A stretch of DNA of 64,000 nucleotides. It comes from Saccharopolyspora hordei (GTDB taxonomy: Bacteria; Actinomycetota; Actinomycetes; Mycobacteriales; Pseudonocardiaceae). The position numbers were made by a program, and so were the translations under genes. The stretch is from contig NZ_JACCFJ010000001.1 of assembly GCF_013410345.1 (NCBI RefSeq), positions 248,001 through 312,000 of the forward strand, written 5' to 3'. Positions within the stretch are counted from its first letter, which is position 1, and each line of letters opens with the position of its first letter. The notes beneath the pieces were generated by a model. That model had not been told where the DNA came from, searched no databases, and saw nothing but the letters and a program-made list of their open reading frames with translations. Shown here in pieces: positions 28,790-38,731 of this stretch.

Positions 28790-30796
28790 GTGGGCGACTC
28801 GGTCAGGACTGCTCAGTCGGCGGTGAGCACGTGGGCCCGGCAACTGCTGGCCACCGAGGCCGGGGCACCGGACCCGCACCAACGCCAGTACGCGGTGCTG
28901 GTGGTGGCGGCGGTGGTCGCGGGCACCGCGTTCGGCTGGTTGTTCGACCTGCAGACCCCCGCGCTGATGGCCGGGCTGACGGCGGTGCTCGCGCTGGTCG
29001 CCACCGGCGGCCAGTCGCTGCGCTCGGACCTGCGCCGGTTCGTCTGGTTCACCCCCGCGCTGGTGCTGGTGATGACCGTCGGCCCGCTGCTGGCGAACGT
29101 CCCGGTGCTGGCCTGGCTGGTGGTGGCGCTCGTCGTCTTCGGCGCCGGCATGCTGCCCGCGCTCGGCGAGCACTACCGGGTCGGCGGGCAGACCTTCGCC
29201 GCGGCGACCCTGGTGTCCACCACGACCGGCCTCGGCAGCGACCAGCCGGCGTGGGTGCTGCTGGCCGCCTCCGCGTCCGGTGCGGTGTTCGCCCTGCTGC
29301 TGCGGGTGCTCATCGGGCTGAGCGACCCCGGCCGGGCGACCCGGGTGGCCGTTGCGCGGACGTTGACCGAACCCGGCCCCGGTGTCGTCGAGTCGGCCGC
29401 CGCCGCGTGGCGGGCTGACGGCTCCAGCACCTGGCTCGGCGAGGTGCTGGCCGGTGCCACGCGCTTCCGCGCCGCTCGCGAGGTGCTGCTCGCGCAGGCC
29501 CAGCAGAGCGACCGCATCGAGGCCGAGCGGCTGCACCGGATCGTCGCGGAGGCCGACGAGGTCGCCGCCGAGCTGGCCAGGGCGGTGCGCGCCCGCGCCT
29601 GCACCGGGCTGCCCCACGCCGCGCGGCGCGACCCGGCGGAGGCGGTGCTGGCCCGGGGCGGTCGGCAGGACCTGCCGGACGCGGTGCGCGGGCTCAACGA
29701 GGGCCTGGACCGGATCCGCGCCACCGTGGTGCGCCGCGTCGAGACCCCGCTGCCCCCGCAGGCCCCCGGGGCACGCCGGGAACGGCTGAAGGGCGCGGTG
29801 CGGGCGCACCTGTCGCTGCGCTCGTCGCTGTTCCGGCACGCGATCCGCTGCACGCTCGCGGTGTCCCTCGGCATGGTGATCGTGCTGCTGCTGCGCGACC
29901 CCTCGGCGTCGAGCCTGCTGCTCGCGCTGTACGTGGTGCTCCAGCCCGCGGCCCGGGACAGCATGACCGGCGCGTTGGAGCGCACCGGTGGCGCGGTGCT
30001 CGGCGTGACCGCGCTGGCCCTGCTCATCACGCTGCTGCCCGGGGCGTTCCTGCTGGTGCCGCTGGTGATCGGCGGGATGCTGCTGAGCATGCCCCGGCTG
30101 CGCACCGAGTACCAGGCGCTGCTGAGCTGCCTCATCGTGATCACCGTGGTGGACCAGGCGATGCGGCTGGACCGGCCGCTGGTCAACGTCGGGATCAGCT
30201 TCGCCGCGAACACCGCGGTCGGCGCCGCCATCGCGCTGATCGTCGGCTACGTCGCGTACCTGGTGCTGCCCAGCAGCATCCTGCCGGACGTGCGGGGCGC
30301 GGTGCGCTCGACGGTGTGGGCGGTGTCCGAGCTGCTGCGCAGCGTCCGCGCGGCCGGCCAGGGCGTCGACCTGCCCGCGGCCCTGCAGGCGGCGAACGTG
30401 CTGGCGCTGCGGCGCACCCAGGACCTGATGGGCGTGCCCGCGCTGCTGGACGGCACCGGCGAGGAGACCGACGACGAGCGCGCCACGCGGGACGCGGCGA
30501 TCGCCCTCGACGCGCTGCGCCAGGACGTGTCGACGCTGGCCTTCCGGCCGGAGGCCGAGCAGGCGGTGGCGGTGCCGGCGCTGCGCGCGGTGGACGACCT
30601 GCTGGGCGGCAAGCCGACGGCGAAGATCCCGGACGTGCCGGAGGGCAGCGCCCCGGCGACGGAGCTGCTGGCCAGCTCGCTGCTGGAGAACGCGCTGCAC
30701 GCCCGGCACGCGATCGACCGCACCTTCGGCTACGACAACCCGTGGAAGAGCTACACGATCTCCTTCGTCCGCCCCGAACGTCTCCACATCCGCTGA
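28790..30796 (+). CDS. FUSC-family membrane protein (aromatic-acid-exporter-like)
   Basis: Protein of 668 residues with two sets of transmembrane helices: about 35-165 and about 355-510, each followed by a soluble helical region. This tandem layout is that of the FUSC/YccS group, which includes aromatic carboxylate exporters. The second set contains the FUSC-like segment from RHAIRCTLAVSLGMVIVLLL. The substrate is unknown. The C-terminal soluble part ends NPWKSYTISFVRPERLHIR. GTG start at 28790. It separates the two thiamine groups and has no evident functional link to them. Confidence 0.8.
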   Translation: MGDSVRTAQSAVSTWARQLLATEAGAPDPHQRQYAVLVVAAVVAGTAFGWLFDLQTPALMAGLTAVLALVATGGQSLRSDLRRFVWFTPALVLVMTVGPLLANVPVLAWLVVALVVFGAGMLPALGEHYRVGGQTFAAATLVSTTTGLGSDQPAWVLLAASASGAVFALLLRVLIGLSDPGRATRVAVARTLTEPGPGVVESAAAAWRADGSSTWLGEVLAGATRFRAAREVLLAQAQQSDRIEAERLHRIVAEADEVAAELARAVRARACTGLPHAARRDPAEAVLARGGRQDLPDAVRGLNEGLDRIRATVVRRVETPLPPQAPGARRERLKGAVRAHLSLRSSLFRHAIRCTLAVSLGMVIVLLLRDPSASSLLLALYVVLQPAARDSMTGALERTGGAVLGVTALALLITLLPGAFLLVPLVIGGMLLSMPRLRTEYQALLSCLIVITVVDQAMRLDRPLVNVGISFAANTAVGAAIALIVGYVAYLVLPSSILPDVRGAVRSTVWAVSELLRSVRAAGQGVDLPAALQAANVLALRRTQDLMGVPALLDGTGEETDDERATRDAAIALDALRQDVSTLAFRPEAEQAVAVPALRAVDDLLGGKPTAKIPDVPEGSAPATELLASSLLENALHARHAIDRTFGYDNPWKSYTISFVRPERLHIR

Positions 30797-30917
30797 CCCG
30801 CGGCGGGCCGGTTCCGAGCGCTGGGGCGGGACGCGGTCCCCAGCGACCGACCCGACCACGGCACCGTCCCCGCGCACCGTCGAGGCGAGAACGCGCGTGC
30901 CCTCGGCGAGCAGGAGG

Positions 30918-30960
30918 GAAGGGCACCTCCGCTCAACTGCGTTGGCGGAAGGTGCCCTTC
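30918..30960. repeat. Intergenic palindrome, copy B of a repeated hairpin family
   Basis: Left arm gaagggcacctccgc and right arm gcggaaggtgcccttc pair with one bulged T; the inner caac-tgc-gttg extends the stem. It stands between the converging ends of the FUSC gene and thiG. The same sequence core occurs at 51737-51760 and 53073-53096, where an IS30 element separates the arms. Confidence 0.85.
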
Positions 30961-30994
30961 ACCTCGTGCAGCGCGGCCGGGGTTGAACGGTTCG

Positions 30995-31948
<954 letters not shown>

Positions 31949-31961
<13 letters not shown>

Positions 31962-33082
31962 TGCTGTCCTCCCCATCGACTCGGATCGGCGGCCTTGACC
32001 AGCGCGTCCGGCTCCCCGCCGCGCAGCAGCGCGAGCACCGCGTCCGCGGTCACCGGGGCGAGCAGGAAGCCGCCGCGGTGGTGCGCGGTGGCGGCCAGCA
32101 CGCCCGGCTCCAGCCAGCCGAGGACGGGCAGGTTGTCGTCGGTGCTGGGCCGCAGCCCCGCCCTGACCTCGACCAGCTCGTACTCCGCGATGCCCGGCAG
32201 CACCTGCTCGGCGTCGGCGATGAGGTCGCGCACGCCGCCCACGGTGACCGCGGTGTCGAACCCGACCTCGTGCTGGGTCGCGCCGAGCACCAGTCCCCCG
32301 TCGTCGCGCGGCACCAGGTAGACCGGCCGCCCGTGCACCGGTCCGCGGACGGTGCGGCTCGGCGGCGGCAGCGCCGTGGACCGCGCGCGCAGCCGCAGGA
32401 TCTCGCCCTTGACCGGCCGGATCCGGCCCCGCAGCGCGGGGTGCAGCTCGCCGGAGTGCGCCCCGGCGGCGATCACCGCCACGTCGCAGTCCACAGTGGA
32501 GCCCTCGAGCTCCACCGCGCCCGCGCGCACCGCCTCCGCGCGCGCCGCGACGAACTCCACCCCGGCCGCCGTCGCCGCCGCGCGCAACGCGGCCAGCGCC
32601 TGGCGGTTGTCGACCGCGAGGTCACCGGGGACGTCGAGGCCGCCGCGCACCGCGGGCCCCAACGACGGCTCCCGCCGTCGCGCCTCGCGCCCGGACAACC
32701 GGGTCACGGTGCGGCCCCGGCGGGCCAGGTAGTCGGCCAGATCGTCCAGCAGGGCCCGGTCGGCGCTGTCCACCCCCACCACCAGGGTGCCCTCGCGGCG
32801 CAGACCGGACGGCAGACCGGACGCGCGGCTCAGCTCGTCGGCGAACGCGGGCCAGCGCTCCAGCGACGCGCTGCCCAGCTCCAGCAGCTCCTCCTCGCCG
32901 GGCCAGGCCTCGGCGATGGGCGCGAGCATGCCGCCCGCCACGAACGACGCCCCGGACGCCGGTTCCGGGTCGACCACCTGCACTCGGTGCCCGGCGGACG
33001 CTGCGCGCCAGGCGACGGACAACCCGATGACCCCGCCGCCGATGACGACGACGTGTTCGGTTCGCTTCCCAGACAACTCCAC
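31949..33082 (-). CDS. thiO: Glycine oxidase ThiO
   Basis: FAD-dependent amine oxidase of 377 residues that makes the dehydroglycine used by ThiG in aerobes. The Rossmann FAD motif is [14 protein letters not shown] (12-25), followed by [14 protein letters not shown]; the C-terminal [12 protein letters not shown] closes the FAD site. It is the first gene of the thiOSG operon and directly follows the TPP riboswitch. Confidence 0.94.
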
Positions 33083-33172
33083 GCTCCCTGCGCCGGCATG
33101 ACCCGGATCAGGTTCGACGGTCGGGGCCTGCGCCCCCTCTCAGCCCGGCTGCCGGGCTCCCGTGCTCACCGC
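33083..33172 (-). promoter_or_regulatory. TPP riboswitch upstream of thiO
   Basis: On the minus strand the elements appear in order: cgggagccc, ggctgagaggg, the variable stem, cgaacctgatccgggtcatgc, then cggcgcagggag next to the thiO start. Controls thiO-thiS-thiG. Confidence 0.95.
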
Positions 33173-33255
33173 CCCACACCGTACCCCTCGACGGCGCCGG
33201 TTCCGAGCCCGCTGCCGTGCGCACCGAAGACGGGTAGGGCTGCTCCGTCTGGAGC

Positions 33256-33261
33256 TACCCT
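33256..33261 (+). promoter_or_regulatory. Probable -10 box of a leaderless thiE transcript
   Basis: TACCCT ends seven bases before the thiE ATG. This leaves no leader, so thiE on this strand is not under a riboswitch, unlike thiC and thiO. Confidence 0.45.
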
Positions 33262-33268
33262 GTGGGGC

Positions 33269-33940
33269 ATGCCTGGACTGGACGGCTTCGGCATCCGCGC
33301 CCGCCTCGCCGAGGCGAAGCTCTACCTGTGCACCGACGCGCGCACCGAGCGCGGCGACCTCGCGGAGTTCGTGGACGCCGCGCTGGACGGCGGGGTGGAC
33401 ATCGTGCAGCTGCGCGACAAGCAGCCCAGCGGCGCACCGCTGGAGGCCCGGCACGAGCTGGCCGCCCTGGAGGTGCTGGCCGAGGCGTGCGTCCGGCACG
33501 GCGCCCTGCTGGCGGTCAACGACCGCGCGGACATCGCGCTGGCCGCCGAGGCCGACGTCCTGCACCTGGGGCAGGACGACCTGCCGGTGGAGGTCGCGCG
33601 GCGCATCGTCGGTGACCAGATCGTCATCGGCCGCTCCACGCACGACGTGGTGCAGGCCGACGCCGCGGCGGCCGAGCCGGGCGTGGACTACTTCTGCACC
33701 GGCCCGGTGTGGACGACGCCGACCAAGCCGGGGCGGCCGGCGGCCGGGCTGGACCTGGTGCAGCACGCGGCGGAGCACCGCGGGCACGGCCGGCCGTGGT
33801 TCGCCATCGGCGGCATCAGCCTGGACAACCTCGACGAGGTGGTGAAGGCCGGCGCGGAACGGGTCGTGGTGGTCCGCGCGATCACCGAGGCCGAGGACCC
33901 GGGCGCTGCCGCCCGCGAGATCCGCGCCCGCCTCCCCTGA
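33269..33940 (+). CDS. thiE: Thiamine-phosphate synthase ThiE
   Basis: TIM-barrel enzyme of 223 residues that joins HMP-PP and thiazole phosphate into thiamine phosphate. [28 protein letters not shown] and [14 protein letters not shown] are the conserved substrate- and phosphate-binding motifs, and FAIGGI is the distal phosphate loop. Divergent from thiO across the second riboswitch. Confidence 0.95.
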   Translation: MPGLDGFGIRARLAEAKLYLCTDARTERGDLAEFVDAALDGGVDIVQLRDKQPSGAPLEARHELAALEVLAEACVRHGALLAVNDRADIALAAEADVLHLGQDDLPVEVARRIVGDQIVIGRSTHDVVQADAAAAEPGVDYFCTGPVWTTPTKPGRPAAGLDLVQHAAEHRGHGRPWFAIGGISLDNLDEVVKAGAERVVVVRAITEAEDPGAAAREIRARLP

Positions 33941-33990
33941 CCCCGCACAGGCCGACGCGCCGGGCTGCGTGCGCGCGTCCGGACACGAGA

Positions 33991-34020
33991 ACGGCCCCCG
34001 GCACCGGTGCCGGGGGCCGT
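33991..34020. terminator. Perfect two-way terminator between thiE and the S1 protease
   Basis: 30-base perfect inverted repeat: acggcccccggcacc followed at once by its complement. It is symmetric and placed between converging genes, so it can serve both strands. Confidence 0.85.
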
Positions 34021-34036
34021 CTTCAGTGGGGACCGA

Positions 34037-35158
34037 TCACTGCGTGAGCAGGGTCAGGCCGTAGGCCGACAGGATCGGGTTGACCGGCTGGAAGTAGGTC
34101 GTGCCGCCGGAGCTGCAGTTGCCCGAACCGCCCGAGGTCACGCCCTGCGCCTGGTCGCCGGAGATGAACGAGCCACCCGAGTCACCGGGCTCGGCGCAGA
34201 CGTTGGTGCGGGTCAGACCGCTGACGGTGCCCTCCGGGTACTGCACGGTCTGGCTCTTCGCCTCGATCGAGCCGCAGTGCCAGCCCGTGGTCGAGCCGGA
34301 GCGGCAGACCGACGAGCCCTCCGAGGCCTCGGTGGAGCCACCGACCGCGACGGTGCTGCCGTCGTAGCGGTTCACCGCCGCGGTCGGGGTGTCGGAGGTG
34401 ACGCTGACCCAGGCGTAGTCGTTGCCCGGGAACCGCGAGGCCTCGAACTGGCCGGTCGGCTGGGACGTGCTGTCACCGGCCGAGCCGCAGTGGCCGGCGG
34501 TCACGAAGCCGCCCTGCACCGAGAACCCGACCGAGCAGCGGGCGCCGCTGCCGATGTAGTAGGCGTTGCCGCCGACCACCGCGTAGGTGCGGGGGTTCTC
34601 CGTCGACTCGACGACGCGCACGGCCTCGGCGAGGACGCCCGCGGTCTGCACGAACTGGGCCGCCTCGGCCGCGGTGCCGGGCCGGGTGGTGACGATGACC
34701 GAGTTGTCCCGGGCCTTCGCGTACCAGCCCGTGACCGCCTTCGGCGCGGTGGCGGCGCGGGCGTTGAGCCCCTGGACCACGCCGTCGAGCTGCTCGGCGG
34801 TGAAGTCGGCCTTCTTCGGGTCCGCGCCCGCCGCGCGGATCTCGTCGAAGCGGGCCTCGTCGGTCGTCAGGACGACCAGCTGGCCCTTCCGGGAGTCGAA
34901 GTAGGAGCCGCCGTACACGCTGCCCAGCGACTGGCGCAGCACCTGCTCAGCGCGAGCGGCCTGTGCCTCCTGGTCGAGGCGCTGCAACGCCTGCTCCCGG
35001 GTCAGGCCGAGGTCGCGTTGCATCGCTTCGAGCTGGGTCACCGCCAGGGTCTCCGGCGGGGCGGTTTCGGTCGCGGTCGCCGGCATGGTGAGCGCGGCGA
35101 CAGTCCCCGCTGCCAGGAGCACGGTCCCGGCCACCCGAGCCGCGAGTCTCCGCTTCAT
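34037..35158 (-). CDS. Secreted S1-family serine protease (streptogrisin / alpha-lytic type)
   Basis: Exported protease of 373 residues. Signal peptide 1-30, a pro-region (about 35-190) of the alpha-lytic protease kind, then a mature domain of about 180 residues starting near TYAVVGGNAYY. The triad is His223 (TAGHCG), Asp247 (GNDYAW) and Ser327 (GDSGGS); four or more Cys support disulfides. The pro-region would act as a folding chaperone and be cut off after export. ATG at 35158 has GAGGGAGAC upstream. Confidence 0.94.
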   Translation of the reverse strand: MKRRLAARVAGTVLLAAGTVAALTMPATATETAPPETLAVTQLEAMQRDLGLTREQALQRLDQEAQAARAEQVLRQSLGSVYGGSYFDSRKGQLVVLTTDEARFDEIRAAGADPKKADFTAEQLDGVVQGLNARAATAPKAVTGWYAKARDNSVIVTTRPGTAAEAAQFVQTAGVLAEAVRVVESTENPRTYAVVGGNAYYIGSGARCSVGFSVQGGFVTAGHCGSAGDSTSQPTGQFEASRFPGNDYAWVSVTSDTPTAAVNRYDGSTVAVGGSTEASEGSSVCRSGSTTGWHCGSIEAKSQTVQYPEGTVSGLTRTNVCAEPGDSGGSFISGDQAQGVTSGGSGNCSSGGTTYFQPVNPILSAYGLTLLTQ

Positions 35159-35429
35159 CTGGTGTCTCCCTCGTGTGAGATGGATCTCAGCGCCCCCGTC
35201 GCGAGATCCAGTATCAGAGGACGACACCAGTCCCACATCCACCATTTGCCACATCACGCACAAAAACGGCCTGATCGAGGGAGATGTGGCCCCGTTCGCA
35301 GCACCACGACGTGCGGACACCGGAGGAACAGCGCTGTGCCACCTGACGGCACGCGCGGGAAATGAGTGAAAAATTTGCGCGGAGCGCTCGGCCGTCGACC
35401 GGCGCTCCGCGCGAGGCGCTCCCGGCGGT

Positions 35430-36356
35430 TCAGCCCGGGAACGGCTCCGGGAACGGGCCCGTCGGCGGCACCGACTCGCTCGGTTCCTGGCTCTGCGTCG
35501 GCTGCCGGGTCGGGGTCCGCTCCGCCGAGGTCTCCTCCGTCGGCCGCTCGGTGGGCTGCGGCGCCTCCGACGTCGGCTCCGGCGCCGTCGGCCGGGTGGG
35601 CGGGGCCTCGGGGGTCGACTCCGGGGCGCGGCTGGTGGTCTCCACCGGCTCCTCGTCCTCCGTCGTCGTGGGCGGCGCCACCGGCTCGCGGGGCTCGCGG
35701 TGCAGCACCTGGCCGAGCGTGGTGCCGCCGCCCCCGCCGGACAGCGACCGGCCGGTGATCCCCTCGAAGCCGGTGACCACGACCATGCTCACCACGAACG
35801 CCAGCGCGCAGGTGGCCGCCGCGACCAGCCAGCGCCGCCGGACCCGGCGCCGGTCGACCGGTGGGGACTCCTCCCGGACGTCCTCCGCCACGGCGCTCGC
35901 GTCGATCCGCTTGGTGGCGTCGGGGTCGACGACCTGCTCACCGCCCGGCCAGTGCATGCCGGCCTCGATGCGCTTCGTCTCGGCGGACGACGCCCCCGGC
36001 GACCGCGTGGCCCCCTCCTCCGGCTCCTCGCCGGAGGACTCCCGCAGCTGCACGCGGGTGCGCGCCTGGGCGGCCTGCTTGGCCTTCTCGGCCGCGATCA
36101 GCGCCTTGTCCTTCGCCCGCTCGAACGACCGCTGGTACAGCGCACCACCGACGGTGATGATCACGCTGGTCATCCCGGCACCGATCACGGTGCCCGCGAC
36201 CCCCAGCCGGGACCCCAGGAAGGCCGCCGTCACCGACGCCGTGGCCGCCCCCGCGACCTGCGCCGGCTTGATCTCCAGCTTCCCGGACCCGTCCTTCTCG
36301 CCGACCTCGTCCTCGTCGTCCCGCTCGTCCTGCCGATCCTCTTCCCGCCTGACCAT
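35430..36356 (-). CDS. Membrane protein with Thr/Pro-rich extracellular tail, unknown function
   Basis: Protein of 308 residues not assigned to a known family. A charged N-terminus is followed by a Gly/Ala-rich hydrophobic region that looks like a membrane hairpin (about 33-75), an Ala/Lys/Arg helical cytoplasmic stretch (about 76-170), one clear transmembrane helix (about 174-195) and a tail of about 110 residues rich in Pro, Thr, Glu and Ser. TKRI appears twice (about 127 and 148), flanking a linker. The tail is probably outside the cell and disordered. It stands alone on the minus strand. Confidence 0.75.
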   Translation of the reverse strand: MVRREEDRQDERDDEDEVGEKDGSGKLEIKPAQVAGAATASVTAAFLGSRLGVAGTVIGAGMTSVIITVGGALYQRSFERAKDKALIAAEKAKQAAQARTRVQLRESSGEEPEEGATRSPGASSAETKRIEAGMHWPGGEQVVDPDATKRIDASAVAEDVREESPPVDRRRVRRRWLVAAATCALAFVVSMVVVTGFEGITGRSLSGGGGGTTLGQVLHREPREPVAPPTTTEDEEPVETTSRAPESTPEAPPTRPTAPEPTSEAPQPTERPTEETSAERTPTRQPTQSQEPSESVPPTGPFPEPFPG

Positions 36357-36468
36357 GGGACTCCCACGCTCGTCGAACGCACTCCCTCCAGGACGGGGAA
36401 CGGCCGACCGGGCGCCCTTTCTCCTGCCAGACGACTTTCGTGAGGACCCCCACTCGGCGTAACGCCGC

Positions 36469-37227
36469 TCAGCTGGACGGCGGGTTGAGGCGGGCGACGA
36501 ACTTGTACCGGTCGCCGCGGTAGATCGACCGCACCCACTCCACCGGGCGGCCCTCGGTGTCGAAGGAGTGCCGGGACAGCAGCAGCATCGGCAGCCCCAC
36601 CTCGGAGCCCAGCAGCTCCGCCTCCTCCGGGCTGGCCAGCGCGGTCTCGATGGTCTCCTCGGCGTGCCCGAGCTCGACGTCGAAGTTCTCCCGCAGCACC
36701 TGGTACAGCGAGCCCCCGGACTCCAGCCGCCCGGTGAGCCCGCGGAACCGGGTCAGCGGCAGGTGGGTGGTCTCGATGGCCATCGGCTCACCGTCGGCGA
36801 GGCGCAGTCGGCGCAGCCGGAGCACGGTGGAGCCGGCCTTGGTCTCCAGCAGCTCGGCCAGCTCGGCGTCGGCCGGTTCCTCGACGACCTCCAGCAGGCG
36901 CGAGGTGGGCTGCCTGCCCTGCGCCCGCATGTCCTCGGTGTAGCTGCTCAGCTGCAGCCGCTGAGCGACCTTCGGCTTGGCGGCGAAGGTGCCCTTGCCC
37001 TGCACCCGCAGCAGCCGGCCCTCCACCGTCAGCTCGGCCAGCGCCTGGCGCACGGTGGTGCGGGAGACGTCGAACTCGGCGGCCAGCGACCGTTCGGTGG
37101 GGATCGGCGATCCGGGCGGCAGCGAGCGGAGCATGTCCAGCAGGTGCTGCTTGAGCCCCCAGTACTTGGGTTCGCGCTGCGCGCGCCCCGTCGAGTCCGC
37201 TCCGCCGGACGCGGACGTTTCGAGCAT
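36469..37227 (-). CDS. GntR/HutC-family regulator, DasR-like
   Basis: Repressor of 252 residues with a GntR winged helix (about 22-82, including [20 protein letters not shown]) and a UTRA effector domain (about 100-245). DasR-type members sense glucosamine-6-phosphate and control amino-sugar use. That assignment is supported here by the divergent SIS-domain gene with a dre-like operator at 37509-37524 and by a GlcNAc-kinase-like gene nearby. GTAGGAGGAACG before the ATG at 37227 fixes the start. An upstream in-frame extension is not needed. Confidence 0.85.
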   Translation of the reverse strand: MLETSASGGADSTGRAQREPKYWGLKQHLLDMLRSLPPGSPIPTERSLAAEFDVSRTTVRQALAELTVEGRLLRVQGKGTFAAKPKVAQRLQLSSYTEDMRAQGRQPTSRLLEVVEEPADAELAELLETKAGSTVLRLRRLRLADGEPMAIETTHLPLTRFRGLTGRLESGGSLYQVLRENFDVELGHAEETIETALASPEEAELLGSEVGLPMLLLSRHSFDTEGRPVEWVRSIYRGDRYKFVARLNPPSS

Positions 37228-37480
37228 CGTTCCTCCTACCACCACGACCTGCCTGGAGCGCCGCGGCCGCTGCGTCACCGAAGTCGTCCAGGCCTCCAGC
37301 ATGCCGGAACCGCGCGGCGCCGCGTGCGCCACCGGACGGCGTCGGCCCTGGAGCCCGGACCAGCCTTGTGCGTGGGTGCACAGTAACCCCGCGCGGTCGT
37401 GACACCGGGTGTGTCGCACCACATTCCTCGCGCGCGCCGCGAGCGCTCACCGCGCGGGCCCGCGGCAGGGCGGGCGACGA

Positions 37481-37510
37481 TTGAGGTGCGCGGCGACCGC
37501 CGAGTACGAT
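37481..37510 (+). promoter_or_regulatory. Promoter of the SIS-domain gene
   Basis: TTGAGG (37481-37486), 18-base spacer, TACGAT (37505-37510). Start of transcription would be near 37517, inside the dre-like operator. The rest of the 306-base region between the two divergent genes (37228-37533) shows no other recognised site. Confidence 0.6.
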
Positions 37511-37524
37511 TGGTCTAGACCTCA
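37509..37524. promoter_or_regulatory. DasR-responsive element (dre)-like operator
   Basis: Core tggtctagacc, matching the palindromic dre consensus TGGTCTAGACCA at 11 of 12 core bases. It overlaps the -10 box and the likely transcription start of the SIS-domain gene, so the adjacent GntR regulator would repress it. Confidence 0.75.
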
Positions 37525-37542
37525 AGCGAAGGGATGGGCCCG

Positions 37543-38583
37543 ATGACCGCCACCCGTGGCCAGCACATGGCCGACGAGATCCGCCAGCAGCCCGCGATCT
37601 TCGCCGACCTGCTGGCGGCCCGGGACGCGATCGCCGACGTCGCCGCCGTGGTCGCCCAGCGCCGTCCGCGCTTCGCGCTGCTGGCCGCGCGCGGGTCCAG
37701 CGACCACGCCGCGCTCTACGCGAAGTACCTGGTCGAGACCCTGCTGCAGCTGCCCGCGGGGCTGGCCTCGCCGTCCACCACCACGCTGTACGGCGCGCAG
37801 CCGGACCTCACCGACGTGCTGCTGGTGTCGGTGAGCCAGAGCGGCGGGTCGCCGGACCTGCTGGAGGTCACCGAGTCCGCCCGCAAGCAGGGCGCGCTGA
37901 CCGTCGCCGTCACCAACACCGCCGACTCCCCGCTGGTCACGGCCGCCGAGCTGTCGGTCGACGTCCGCGCGGGCCGCGAGCAGGCGGTCGCGGCGACCAA
38001 GACCTACGGCGCCACCCTGCTGGCCCTGTACCTGCTGGTCGACGCCGTGCGCGGCGGCACCGGCGAGCAGGCGGCGGACCTGCCGGACCTGGCCGAGCAG
38101 ACCCTGGCCTCCGGTCGGGAGGCGGTGGACGAGGCGGTCGGCCGCTACCGCTTCCTGGAGCGCATGGTGACCACCGCCCGCGGCTACTCGCTGGCCACCG
38201 CCCACGAGGCGGCGCTGAAGCTGGCCGAGACCAGCTACCTGTCCGCCCGCTCCTACAGCGGGGCGGACCTGCTGCACGGCCCGGTCGCGGCGGTCGACGC
38301 GGACACCGCGGTGCTCGCGGTGGCCAGCCGGGGTCGCGGCGGTGCGGCGATGCGCGAACCGCTGGAAGCGGTGGCGGAACGCGGCGCGGATGTCTGCGCG
38401 ATCGGCTCGGCGGCCCAGGACGTGCCGGCCACCCACCGGATCCCGGTCCCGGCCTGCGCCGAAGAGCTGGCGCCGGTCCTGGAGATCCTGCCGGTCCAGC
38501 AGCTAGCGCTCGGCCTGGCCCAGGTGCGGGGCTTCGACCCGGACAACCCACGGGGCCTGAACAAGGTGACCCGGACCCGCTGA
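37543..38583 (+). CDS. SIS-domain sugar-phosphate isomerase/deaminase (NagB-II/AgaS-like)
   Basis: Protein of 346 residues with two SIS domains (about 30-165 and 190-330). It has ARGSSDHAALYAKYL and VSQSGGSPDLL in the first domain; the second has ATAHEAALKLAETSY and the C-terminal DPDNPRGLNKVTRT typical of glucosamine-6-phosphate synthase isomerase domains. Lacking the glutaminase half, it is likely a glucosamine-6-phosphate deaminase of the NagB-II group. The ATG at 37543 is favoured over 37534 because GAAGGG lies immediately before the latter. Regulated by the adjacent DasR-like repressor. Confidence 0.85.
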   Translation: MTATRGQHMADEIRQQPAIFADLLAARDAIADVAAVVAQRRPRFALLAARGSSDHAALYAKYLVETLLQLPAGLASPSTTTLYGAQPDLTDVLLVSVSQSGGSPDLLEVTESARKQGALTVAVTNTADSPLVTAAELSVDVRAGREQAVAATKTYGATLLALYLLVDAVRGGTGEQAADLPDLAEQTLASGREAVDEAVGRYRFLERMVTTARGYSLATAHEAALKLAETSYLSARSYSGADLLHGPVAAVDADTAVLAVASRGRGGAAMREPLEAVAERGADVCAIGSAAQDVPATHRIPVPACAEELAPVLEILPVQQLALGLAQVRGFDPDNPRGLNKVTRTR

Positions 38584-38628
38584 CCGCGGGCTCGCCGCCG
38601 CGCGCGGGACGGGATGCACCCGAGAAGA

Positions 38629-38662
38629 GCCCGCCTCACCGAGGGGGCGGGGTAAGGCGGGC
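38629..38662. terminator. Two-way terminator between the SIS gene and the amidohydrolase gene
   Basis: Arms gcccgcct and aggcgggc with inner cacc/ggggt pairing, between converging gene ends. Confidence 0.6.
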
Positions 38663-38731
38663 ACCGCCAGGTTACGCCGATCGGAGCAGGCCGCAAACGT
38701 CGGGGCGCGGTTGCGCCAGAGGCGGAAGTCC

